This document shows, one piece after another, positions 55,736 through 64,000 of a DNA stretch of 64,000 bases (position 1 is the first letter of the stretch; each line of letters begins with the position of its first letter). Position numbers and translations under genes: made by a program. The notes beneath the pieces were generated by a model. It worked only from the letters and a program-made list of their open reading frames with translations. It was not told the DNA's origin and did no database searches. Origin of the DNA: Procambarus clarkii (Eukaryota; Arthropoda; Malacostraca; Decapoda; Cambaridae); the NCBI RefSeq assembly GCF_040958095.1, contig NC_091227.1:20032819-20096818 (forward strand). The letters run 5' to 3'.

Positions 55736-55849
55736 GGTGTCACACGCACCGCTGGTCGTGAGACGAGTCGCTGACAACTGCCTCACGTTCCTCGACCATT
55801 ACCTGAAAGAGTTGGCCATAAATGTCAAGTGGAAATGTGACCCTTATTC

Positions 55850-56045
55850 GTCGCTAGCCTCTTCCTCTCTACCTTCCTCCCCCCCCTCTCTCTTCCCCCT
55901 CCCTCCCTCCCTCGCCTTCTCTCCTTCCTTCTCCCTCCCTCCATCCTTCCTTCTCTCTCTCTCCCTCCCTCCTTCCTTCTCTCTCTCTCCCTCCCTCCTT
56001 CCTTCTCTCTCTCTCCCTCCCTCCTTCCTTCTCTCTCCCGTCGTC
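55850..56045. repeat. CT-rich polypyrimidine tract, partly 28-bp tandem
   Basis: Almost pure pyrimidine on the + strand; ccctccctccttccttctct plus ctctct recurs about four times. Such tracts can form triplex DNA. The minus-strand Arg/Glu-rich frames are artefacts. Confidence 0.92.
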
Positions 56046-56326
56046 GTCCCACTCCCTCTCCCATTAGTGTTGGTGGATGGGTGGCGCATTAGACAATAGG
56101 ATACACCTCGGGCGAGAGAGCTTTATCCAGAGGCAAGTGGGATTTTAAGCTCGGCTCAGCACCGGTCTTTAGGTTTAAGTTGGATGGAAAGGGGGGTGGG
56201 GAGGGTGGAAAGGGGTTGGTAAGGTGGAAGGGGGGGTTGGGGGGACACATGTGTTATGTCTGACGTTCGCGTTTCTATTTCTTCTTGAAATATCAACTCC
56301 TTTCGTGTGCTTTCCTCTAACTTGGC

Positions 56327-56510
56327 CTCAACCACTTGGGCTGGACGGTAGAGCGACGGTGGAGCTTCATGCAGGTCGGCGTTTAATGCCTGATCGTCCA
56401 AGTGGTTGGGCGCCATTCCTTTCCCCCGTCCCATCCCAAATCCTGATCCCTTCCCAGTGCTAAATAGTCGTAATGGCTTGGCGCTTTTCCCCCCTGATAG
56501 TTCCCTTCTC
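56327..56510 (+). repeat. SINE family M, full length
   Basis: It contains the head cttgggctggacggtagagc, the anticodon-like cttcatgcaggtcggcg, B-box-like gcgtttaatgcc, body catcccaaatcctgatcc and end cccctgatagttccc. It is the cleanest + strand copy. Confidence 0.88.
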
Positions 56511-56824
56511 CTTCCCTTCGTTGGCTTTCGGCTTACTGTGTAGGCTTACCGCTGGGGTCAGGTGTGCGAGGAGCTGGAGGTCAGGTGTGCGAGGAGCTGG
56601 AGGTCAGGTGTGTGAGGAGCTGGGGTCAGATATGCTAGGAGCTGGGGCCATATGTGTGAGTTGGGAGCAGGCGTTCATCATGATAGGGATAAACGGAGCG
56701 AATCCAGGTTTGAATATTAATTGATCACGTATCCTCTTGGACTGCTCTGCTCTCCTGAGCTGCTTGTAATGATGGGAGGGGTTGACGGGAGGGGGGAGGG
56801 GAAGGCTGCTTACCCTGTTGGCTG

Positions 56825-57065
56825 ACTGGGGGTGACAGGTGCTGGCAGGGGGTGGCAGGGAGTGGCAGGGGGTGACAGGGGGTGGCAGGGAGTGGCAGGG
56901 GCGGCAGGGGGTGACAGGTGCTGGCAGGGGGTGGCAGGGAGTGGCAGGGGGTGACAGGGGGTGGCAGGGAGTGGCAGGGGCGGCAGGGGGTGGCAGGGGG
57001 TGGCAGGGAGTGGCAGGGGGTGACAGGGGGTGGCAGGGAGTGGCGGGGGTGGCAGGGGGTGGCAA
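56825..57065. repeat. G-rich minisatellite (tggcagggagtggcaggggg)
   Basis: Interspersed units ggtggcaggga, gtggcaggggg, tgacagggg and ctggcagggg form a locally scrambled array in which a block of about 110 bp is itself repeated (56840-56945 and 56925-57060). G-runs could form quadruplexes. Confidence 0.9.
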
Positions 57066-57524
57066 CAAACACTAGGGCTGCCTAATTAATGCTGTAACTT
57101 GACCCAGCTGTAGTAGATATATAATATGTTGTCTCTTCAGTGAGGAGCAGTTACGTTTCTTTGCGTGGAAAGACGTGGTTGAAAGACGTTAGTGAACGGC
57201 TGGTGATGGTGTCATCTCGTCACCAGTCCTGCTACGTCACGTCTTGACCCTGACGTCTCCTGCGTCTTGACCCCAAGCCGGACTGCTCCAAGTGCACCCT
57301 GGTGACCCTTGACACTGCGGACTCTACCACGACTGTGGGGAAGGAATTCTATCCTAGATATGCAATTGAATAAACTTCACCAATGTTCACCAAATAATTA
57401 AGACAACTTTGAATTAATAATTGATGAACGGGGAGAATTGATATAGTTTAAACTGGCTATAGCAAGGTAGGGAGGCTGCAACCTGTTCCTGCAAGACTGT
57501 ACAGCATTCTTCAGGCTTGGGGAC

Positions 57525-57779
57525 CTGGGGACAGATTCACGAAGCAGTTACGCAAGCACTTACGAACGTGTACATCTTTCCTCAATCTTTGATGCCTTTG
57601 GTTACATTTATTAAACAGTTTACAAGCATGAAAACTTGCCAATCAATTGTTATAAACAGCCTCCTGATGCTTCGGAGGTCATTAACTCTTTAATAATTGT
57701 AAACAAAGCCGCCAAAGATTGAGGAAAGATGTACAGGTTCGTAAGTGCTTGCGTAACTGCTTCGTGAATCTGGCCCCTG
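57525..57779. mobile_element. CAGGGGCCAG MITE, second copy, inverted relative to the first
   Basis: The ends are ctggggacagattcacgaag and cttcgtgaatctggcccctg. The interior order is the reverse complement of 50571-50839 (e.g. aaacttgccaatcaattg, gaggtcattaactctttaat). A 5' terminal change (gggac for gggcc) is present. Confidence 0.9.
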
Positions 57780-57989
57780 CTCTTTACATGACTCGTTTTC
57801 TGTGGGATCATTTTGCATCGTTCTCGTAAAAATCGCAAAAATATATTTGTTTAATATGTAGATTTGGAATCAGTTCAAATGTTTAGCTGATGTATTTTAT
57901 AGATATTTTACAGAATATCTTTTACATTTTACATTTTCTAGAATACGTAAGATGTATTTTATGATAGACATGTCTGGTTTTCATTACAG

Positions 57990-58245
57990 GGATGACAGGT
58001 TGAGGAATTTTCAGCGCTCCCAATCATTTTGGCAGGTCTTGCTGAAGGAATTGGAGCTGTGTAAATGTTCTCTGCACATTTTCCAACGTCAGCAAATGTT
58101 GTCAGTCTTAGATATTCCAGTTAATGTAAAATATTCCACTCTGGAGACGCCTGGCGTCTTGACACGAGGCATCAGTCGTTGGCCGAGTCATCTTGCGGTA
58201 CTCGATGTTAACCATTTACGGGAATCATTGCTGGACGACGCCTAA
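57990..58245 (+). CDS. Candidate terminal exon of an unknown protein (unconfirmed)
   Basis: A good acceptor (tctggttttcattacag) ends at 57989 and is followed by 84 codons of ordinary-complexity protein (DDRLRNFQRSQSFWQVLLKE ... LAVLDVNHLRESLLDDA) and a TAA at 58243-58245. The region is free of repeats, unlike its surroundings. No domain is recognised and no partner exon was found upstream in the window, so chance remains quite possible. Confidence 0.3.
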
Positions 58246-58969
58246 TAACACTTCGCTAAACGTTTCCTCGCTAGACTGGAACCATTCTCTCTCCCGCTCA
58301 CGGTCAGTATCGTCCCTCGATTTCCCTCCCTCCTTCGTCGGCTATTTCGCCCCCTCCCCCACGGCAGCATCGTCAGATATTTCGCCCCCCTTCCCCACGG
58401 CAGCATCGTCAGCTATTTCGCCCCCTCCCCCACGGCAGCATCGTCCCCCTCCCCACTTCGTCAGCTCAGTTGCCCGAGCTTGTCAACTAATGATGGTCTT
58501 CGGGAATTAGCGAGTGTGTGTGTGGGCGCCGTCACCGCCTGGGCGCTGCTCGTTATCTTCCACTTACAGGCAAGTTGGTTAGAAATTTCTGAAAATTGCC
58601 AAGATTGTCCTTCCCGTGCTTGAGAGATTGTGATAATGGTGTTTTTTGTGGGTGTTCGGGTGTGTGGTGATGGGGGGGGGTAAGAGGGTGTTTGTGTTGT
58701 GATACTAGTGATGGGGAGGAGGTATGGGGTGCGGGGGAGGGAGGGGAGGGTGATGGGATTGCCATGGTGGTGGTGGTGATGCTCCTGGTGGTGGTGGTGA
58801 TTGCCATGGTGGTGGTGGTGTTGATGGCATCAATCAATCTGGGTTGTTTCAGTGGCAGCAACATACTCCTTCAACATATTCCTGTTGTTGATGTACGTTG
58901 ATGTAGCTGCTGGGATGCTGTAGCTGCTGATTCATCTGCTGCTGGTGAGGACTGTTACCTGTGAGCAGT

Positions 58970-59065
58970 TACACCGGCACTCGTGCGCCAGGCACTACCA
59001 ACACCGGCACTCGTGCGCCAGGCACTACCAACACCGGCACTCGTGCGCTAGGCACTACCAACACT
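58970..59065. repeat. 30-bp minisatellite (about 3 units)
   Basis: Units of caccggcactcgtgcgccag plus gcactaccaa. Confidence 0.9.
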
Positions 59066-59234
59066 GGCACTCTAACATAAACACAGGGGACGCTAATGTT
59101 ATCCCAGTGACCCTCGCTGGAGTTATCACCAACGACGCCATATATAATTGTTCTCGCTGCGTGAGAAGAGTAATATTGCGCGTTAATACCCCGCTGAATG
59201 GCTCGCGGGGAGGGGGGGAGGGTAGAGCATGACA

Positions 59235-59390
59235 GAGTACCGGGCTAGGCCGGGATAGCAGTGTACCGGGCTAGGCCGGGATAGCATTGTACCGGGCTAG
59301 GCCAGCCTAGCAGTGTGCCGGGCTAGGCCGGGATAGCAGTGTACCGGGCTAAGCCGGGATAGCATTGTACCGGGCTAGGCCGGGATATTC
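59235..59390. repeat. 25-26-bp minisatellite (about 6 units)
   Basis: Units of gtaccgggctaggccgggat plus agcatt, with a few substitutions. Confidence 0.9.
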
Positions 59391-59701
59391 GTGAACACGA
59401 ACGCAGTTTGGGACCTCCGGGATGGGATGGGGGGGGGGAAGAGAAGAAGCAGCAAGTAACCCGAGATGAGGATTAACTTGAGACTCCGGGAAGATCAAAC
59501 AAGAAGTTCTCCAATACCGAGGCTGGGAGGAAGAGAACTGTGTAAGGCGGCTGGTAAGACGAGGAGAAGAAGAGAGTAAAAGTCGACCACCCAGAATAGA
59601 ATGTTGAGAGCATTAGGAACTAAAAATGCTGGGTTCCATCACGGCTACGATCCGCACTTTCTTGCCCCTCTCCGGTGAACTGCTTTGGCTGCTTCCTTTG
59701 T

Positions 59702-59800
59702 CTGTACTCGCCTAGTTGCGCTTGTCGGGGGTTGAGCTCTGGCTCTTTGGTCCCGTCTCTCAACCGTCAGTCAATTGATGTACAGATTCCTCTATTATGT
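59702..59800 (-). repeat. LINE family A 3' end
   Basis: It matches the signature gtactcgcctagttgcgctt ... ggggttgagctctggctctt ... cccgtctctcaaccgtcagt. It is diverged and not next to a long GT tract. Confidence 0.75.
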
Positions 59801-60467
59801 CTACTACATATATTTCTCTCTAACACATACACACATCCCCAGGAAGCAGCCCATAGCAGCTAGGCTGTAATCCTCTTGTGAGGTTCTTGACTCTTCTAAA
59901 GTTGAGGGTCATTCTCATAAACGGTTTCCTCATGTCTCTAGACTCTTCATACTGGTCCAGGTCATTTTCTTTAGTAGACTGACTCCACTTGCTCAATATT
60001 CTTTGACATTTGATGAGGTTAAAGGATCCATTCCTGCATTCTTCAGTACTGGGGTGAGGGCTCCATGCCGGTGCTATATACAGGTGGTATAGCGTGTTCT
60101 AGAAGGTTCTTCAGTCAGCCCTCCACCTGTGTGTGCGCGCCGAGTCGCCTCTTGTGAATTCCGGCCAAATATCAATAGATGTTGGTATGATTAAATGGTA
60201 AATCAGATTTTTCTTGTGTTTCCTCTATCTTGAATGACTTGTTCCGCCATTTTGAAGCTGTGAGATGAGTCTTTTTTTAATTGCCTGTCTCGTATCGTCA
60301 TGGTTTTTCTTGCTATATTGGATCACTTGTGTTTTTTTAATCCCACTCAAAGATATTTTATTCATAATGTTGCAGTTGCAATATTATTTTTGTGTGTGTA
60401 TCATGATGGAGTTTGTGAGAGCAGAGGACGGACGTTGGCTGACATACTCAACCTCTCCTCTTACAAA
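59801..60467. other. Spacer, possibly LINE-derived
   Basis: Text such as ctctagactcttcatactgg and ggctccatgccggtgctata has the look of antisense coding remnants, but no motif could be confirmed. No gene was recognised. Confidence 0.35.
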
Positions 60468-60478
60468 GAACGTCGCTT

Positions 60479-60652
60479 GAACAAATCCACAAGGGCCGTG
60501 ACGAGGATTCGAACCTGCGTCCGGGAGCATCCCAGACACTGATTAAGGCAGTGTCTGGGATGCTCCCGGACGCAGGTTCGAATCCTCGTCACGGCCCTTG
60601 TGGATTTGTTCATTTGATGCATCACTTTAGTGTGATCTCTGTGTGTGGTGTG
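60479..60652 (+). mobile_element. Palindromic tRNA-derived SINE with perfect 64-bp arms
   Basis: Arms 60478-60541 and 60549-60612 are exact reverse complements with a 7-nt loop, attaagg, which is the D-loop core of the tRNA-like monomer seen at 38044. Each arm holds caggttcgaatcctcgtcac or its complement. A 40-bp unique tail follows on the right (gatgcatcactttagtgtga...). The whole is flanked by perfect 11-bp direct repeats gaacgtcgctt (60468-60478 and 60653-60663), proof of insertion as a unit. Confidence 0.93.
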
Positions 60653-60799
60653 GAACGTCGCTTTTCGCACGTATGCGTTATATAAGGCCAAAAATGGTCG
60701 TACTAGAAAATGGAAGCGGCTGGCGAAAGTGACGTGCTGTCCCCCGTTTTCTGTTTTGGGTCCTCTGGTAGGTTAGGAGAGGACACTTTAAACTGACCG

Positions 60800-60935
60800 G
60801 GTCCCTGCCGACGCCAGCTGGAGGGCCCGGGGTCCCTGCCGACACCAGGTGGAGGGCCCGGGGTCCCTGCCGACGCCAGCTGGAGGGCCCGGGGTCCCTG
60901 CCGACACCAGCTGGAGGGCCCGGGGTCCCACACCC
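60800..60935. repeat. 33-bp minisatellite (about 4 units)
   Basis: Units of ggggtccctgccgacaccag plus ctggagggcccg. The first unit has a one-codon-size variant. Confidence 0.92.
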
Positions 60936-61084
60936 CATAATAGTTCCGGCCGTGAAGCCTCTCCACCTACGCTAGCAATATTTACAGGTACATTTCAGTG
61001 GATAAAGCAGTGTAGTGGGCGGGTTTCTCGCCTCATATTTCCTCAATGGCTTTGGCTGTGAGCATTGGTATATTTTTATATGCG

Positions 61085-61485
61085 GGGGAGTGATCTTGGC
61101 CTCGCGTGGGTATCGTGTGAGTGATCTTGGCCTCGCGTGGGTATCGTGGGAGTGATCTTGGGCTGGCGAGGGCATCGTGGGAGTGATCTTGGGCTGGCGA
61201 GGGTATCGTGGGAGTGATCTTGGGCTGGTGTGGGTATCGTGGGAGTGATCTTGGGCTAGTGTGGGTATCGTGGGAGTGATCTTGGGCTAGTGTGGGTATC
61301 GTGGGAGTGATCTTGGGCTGGTGTGGGTATCGTGGGAGTGATCTTGGGCTGGTGTGGGTATCGTGGGAGTGATCTTGGGCTAGTGTGGGTATCGTGGGAG
61401 TGATCTTGGGCTGGTGTGGGTATCGTGGGAGTGATCTTGGGCTAGTGTGGGTATCGTGGGAGTGATCTTGGGCTGGTGTGGGGAC
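61085..61485. repeat. 31-bp minisatellite (about 13 units)
   Basis: Units of gtgatcttgggctagtgtgg plus gtatcgtggga. The first units carry cctcgcg or ctggcga in place of ctagtgt, a gradient of variants along the array. Confidence 0.94.
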
Positions 61486-61727
61486 CTTGTGGGTCTCCGC
61501 TTGCTGAAGACAGTTGCCCTTGTTAGCTTAACACGAGCAGCTGATGTTCTTATGTTCTTCCCAAGATGATGAACTCTGTGTGACGTCCATCTTGAGGCTC
61601 TGATTGGACTCTGGCAGCGTCTTACCTGCCCCTCAGATCATCACCACTGACTGAAGGCTATTTTATGGGTCTTAAATTTCGACGCGAAGAAAAAGCTTTG
61701 CTTAGGCTGCCATAGATGGCTCTCGGG

Positions 61728-61815
61728 CAGGTGTTCCCGGCGTGGTTGGTCAAGCAGGTGTTCCCGGCGTGGTTGGTCAGGCAGGTGTTCCCGGCGTGGT
61801 TGGTCAGGCAAGTGT
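61728..61815. repeat. 27-bp minisatellite (about 3 units)
   Basis: Units of gcaggtgttcccggcgtggt plus tggtcag; the last has tttccgacgt. Confidence 0.9.
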
Positions 61816-62097
61816 TTCCGACGTTAGTTGAATTTGTGACGAATTTGAATAATATTAGAGGAGAAAACCATACGCGGGCAGAAAATCCTGTACAAGGCAA
61901 TTGGAAAGTGTGTGTGTCTAAAGCCTGGACCCGAGAGCTGGAGCCCTGCTGCCACAGGATAGCTGAAAACATGCATGAACACATACATCATGCCGATGTT
62001 GCCGCATAATACCCGCCGGAGGCATTTGCATAATTCCGTTCGAGGGAGTCGTATTGACGGAGCAGCTGCCACGGTGCCGGGACCGAGTGTCCCGGGG

Positions 62098-62632
62098 CTG
62101 TGAGGGAGTGTGTTGGGGTCGTGAGGGAGTGTGTTGGGGTCGTGAGGGAGTGTGTTGTGGTCGTGAGGGAGTGTGTTGGGGTCGTGAGGGAGTGTGTTGT
62201 GGTCGTGAGGGAGTGTGTTGTGGTCGTGAGGGAGTGTGTTGTGGTCGTGAGGGAGTGTGTTGTGGTCGTGAGGGAGTGTGTTGTGGTCGTGAGGGAGTGT
62301 GTTGTGGTCGTGAGGGAGTGTGTTGGGGTCGTGAGGGAGTGTGTTGTGGTCGTGAGGGAGTGTGTTGTGGTCGTGAGGGAGTGTGTTGGGGTCGTGAGGG
62401 AGTGTGTTGTGGTCGTGAGGGAGTGTGTTGTGGTCGTGAGGGAGTGTGTTGTGGTCGTGAGGGAGTGTGTTGGGGTCGTGAGGGAGTGTGTTGGGGTTGT
62501 GAGGGAGTGTGTTGTGGTCGTGAGGGAGTGTGTTGGGGTCGTGAGGGAGTGTGTTGGGGTCGTGAGGGAGTGTGTTGGGGTCGTGAGGGAGTGTGTTGGG
62601 GTCGTGAGGGAGTGTGTTGGGGTCGTGAGGGA
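62098..62632. repeat. 21-bp minisatellite (about 25 units)
   Basis: Units of gtgagggagtgtgttggggtc, with g/t variation (ttgggg or ttgtgg) in an irregular pattern. The period is a multiple of three and stop-free, so it forms long repetitive frames on both strands, which are not genes. Confidence 0.95.
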
Positions 62633-62754
62633 GTGATGGCTCTTGCGCCTCCCACAGTCTCCCCCGTTGATTGATGTTGCACCCAGTGATCCTCCATCAC
62701 CGCCACCAAGTTGCAATGCAACAACTGGCTGCTGTTATTGGCCAGCTGGGGGTG

Positions 62755-63185
62755 TATGGGTGTATGAGCAGCTGGTGGTATATGAGCAGCTGGTGGTGTA
62801 TGAGCAGCTGGTGGTGTATGAGCAGCTGGTGGTGTATGAGCAGCTGGTGGTGTATGAGCAGCTGGTGGTGTATGAGCAGCTGGTGGTGTATGAGCAGCTG
62901 GTGGTGTATGAGCAGCTGGTGGTGTATGAGCAGCTGGTGTGCATGAGCAGCTGGTGTGCATGAGCAGCTGGTGTGCATGAGCAGCTGGTGGTGTATGAGC
63001 AGCTGGTGTGCATGAGCAGCTGGTGGTGTATGAGCAGCTGGTGTGCATGAACAGCTGGTGGTGTATGAGCAGCTGGTGTGCATGAGCAGCTGGTGGTGTA
63101 TGAGCAGCTGGTGGTGTATGAGCAGCTGGTGTGCATGAGCAGCTGGTGTGCATGAGCAGCTGGTGTGCATGAGCAGCTGGGTATG
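62755..63185. repeat. 18-bp minisatellite (about 24 units), two unit types
   Basis: Units of gagcagctggtggtgtat alternate with the type gagcagctggtgtgcat (17 bp). The left part is homogeneous and the right part mixes both. Short-range frame changes follow from the 17-bp units. Confidence 0.95.
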
Positions 63186-63214
63186 AGACGCAGCTACTCT
63201 CACATTGTTGTGGT

Positions 63215-63300
63215 CGTGTAGATGTACTTGCGGGTGATGAGCTACGGCTCTTGGGTCTCGCCTCTCAACCTTTAATCGATTGAAGTATAGATTTGTAGAT
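63215..63300 (-). repeat. Diverged LINE family A 3' end
   Basis: The order gtacttgcgggtgatgagct, acggctcttgggtctcgcct, ctcaacctttaatcgattga follows the family A 3' signature with more substitutions. Confidence 0.55.
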
Positions 63301-63422
63301 TCCAGCTTAATGGGCTCAATCTTATATACAACACGACGCTTGGTATGGACTCTGGCTCCCCTACTTGGCGCATGCCACTCGTGTCAGATAATGCCATTTC
63401 TCGCTCTCTGGCTTCCCCTGCC

Positions 63423-63652
63423 GAGCCGGTCGGCCGAGCGGACAGCACGCTGGACTTGTGATCCTGTGGTCCCGGGTTCGATCCCGGGCGCCGGCGAGAA
63501 ACAATGGGCAGAATTTCTTTCACCCTATGCCCCTGTTGTAAAATAGGTACCTGGGTGTTAGTCAGCTGTCACGGGCTGCTTCCTGGGGGTGGAGGGCTGG
63601 TCGAGGACCGGGCCGCGGGGACACTAAAGCCCCGAAATCATCTCAAGATAAC
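63423..63652 (+). repeat. SINE family T, full length
   Basis: Same head and body as 37771-38010 (gagccggtcggccgagcgg, cccgggttcgatcccgggcg, ggtacctgggtgttagtc). A short deletion removes the ttacctagcag phrase in the body. It ends aatcatctcaagataac. Confidence 0.92.
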
Positions 63653-63735
63653 CTCCCCGTCCCATCCCAAATCCTTATCCTGATCCCTTCCAAGTGCTAG
63701 AGAGTCGCAATGGCTTGGCGCTTTCCCCCTGATAG
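63653..63735 (+). repeat. SINE family M 3' half fused to SINE T
   Basis: Directly after the T tail the sequence becomes the M body (cccatcccaaatccttatcc ... cttggcgctttccccctgat), without the M head. Confidence 0.8.
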
Positions 63736-63769
63736 TTACCTACCTTACCTCTTATTTTTGGTACTATCT

Positions 63770-64000
63770 TTCCATCTGAGTCTATCTACTTTCCCGTGGT
63801 TTATCTACCTGTTATGATAAGTATCCTGTCCTAGTGTGCGCTGGCTATGTCTGAGTATTTTGTATGTGGTCATTATGTCTCCCCTCTACATTTTCTGTCT
63901 TCCTGTGACGTGAGGTTTAAATCCTGTAGTCTTGCCTCGTAACTCATGCCGTTCAGATCTTGGACATGCCTGTGGTATACCTCGGGGACTTTCTCTAGCT
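63770..64000 (-). pseudogene. LINE C-terminal fragment, runs off the window
   Basis: The antisense of a LINE post-RT region: ttttgtatgtggtcattatg, tctcccctctacattttctg and ttgcctcgtaactcatgccg correspond to the same block as 34150-34260 in family A. Sequence continues beyond the window edge. Confidence 0.7.

Noticed and set aside
55825..56089. Arg/Glu-rich charged minus-strand proteins
   Set aside because: The complement of a polypyrimidine low-complexity tract.
61918..63153. Long His/Pro/Thr-rich minus-strand frame (411 codons) and its neighbours
   Set aside because: It spans two unrelated minisatellites (21-bp and 18-bp units) and simply reads through both; the composition is entirely repeat-derived.

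Overview
The window looks like eukaryotic, non-model arthropod DNA, most likely from a decapod crustacean and perhaps a crayfish. That is an inference from recognised repeat families (tRNA-headed SINEs, jockey/CR1-like LINE tails, a 'CAGGGGCCAG' MITE) and from the extreme load of microsatellites and minisatellites. It was not checked by a search. There are no operons, rRNAs, functional tRNAs or CRISPR arrays. Almost all long open frames outside the one host gene are products of tandem repeats or retroelement remnants.

The one convincing host gene is on the + strand. Exon 1 (9744-9887) encodes a signal peptide and the start of an ectodomain. It is separated by an 8.4-kb intron from a large terminal exon (18280-20049). 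The spliced product of about 637 residues is a type I membrane protein. It has a glycosylated repeat-rich stalk, a beta-helix-like ectodomain, one transmembrane segment (about 491-516) and a tail of about 120 residues. The tail carries three tyrosine motifs exactly 15 residues apart (YVHV, YEEV, YLIM), which suggests a phosphotyrosine-signalling receptor. The intron holds an antisense 5.96-kb Ty3/gypsy-type element (11651-17608) with two near-identical LTRs. Its single polyprotein reads Gag - protease - integrase - RNase H remnant with no reverse transcriptase, which fits an RT-deleted member of the Gmr1-like group. The element lies between two identical 543-bp direct repeats.

Layout: 1-9.5 kb is AT-rich with degenerate LINE/SINE pieces; 9.5-20.8 kb is the gene; 20.8-31.4 kb is AT-rich with LINE/SINE fragments and an 18-bp minisatellite; 31.8-33.2 kb is a 23-bp satellite; 33.8-36.7 kb has a LINE 3' end and a 119-bp minisatellite grown from a LINE C-terminus; 37-43 kb has nested SINEs in a LINE; 43-63.7 kb is a dense succession of unrelated minisatellites, (GT)n tracts, MITEs and SINEs.

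The most notable non-gene structures are two target-site-flanked palindromic tRNA-derived SINEs (42.6 and 60.5 kb), a fold-back MITE with 181-bp arms (45.6 kb), and a template-switch-like perfect inverted repeat inside a LINE copy (22.74 kb).
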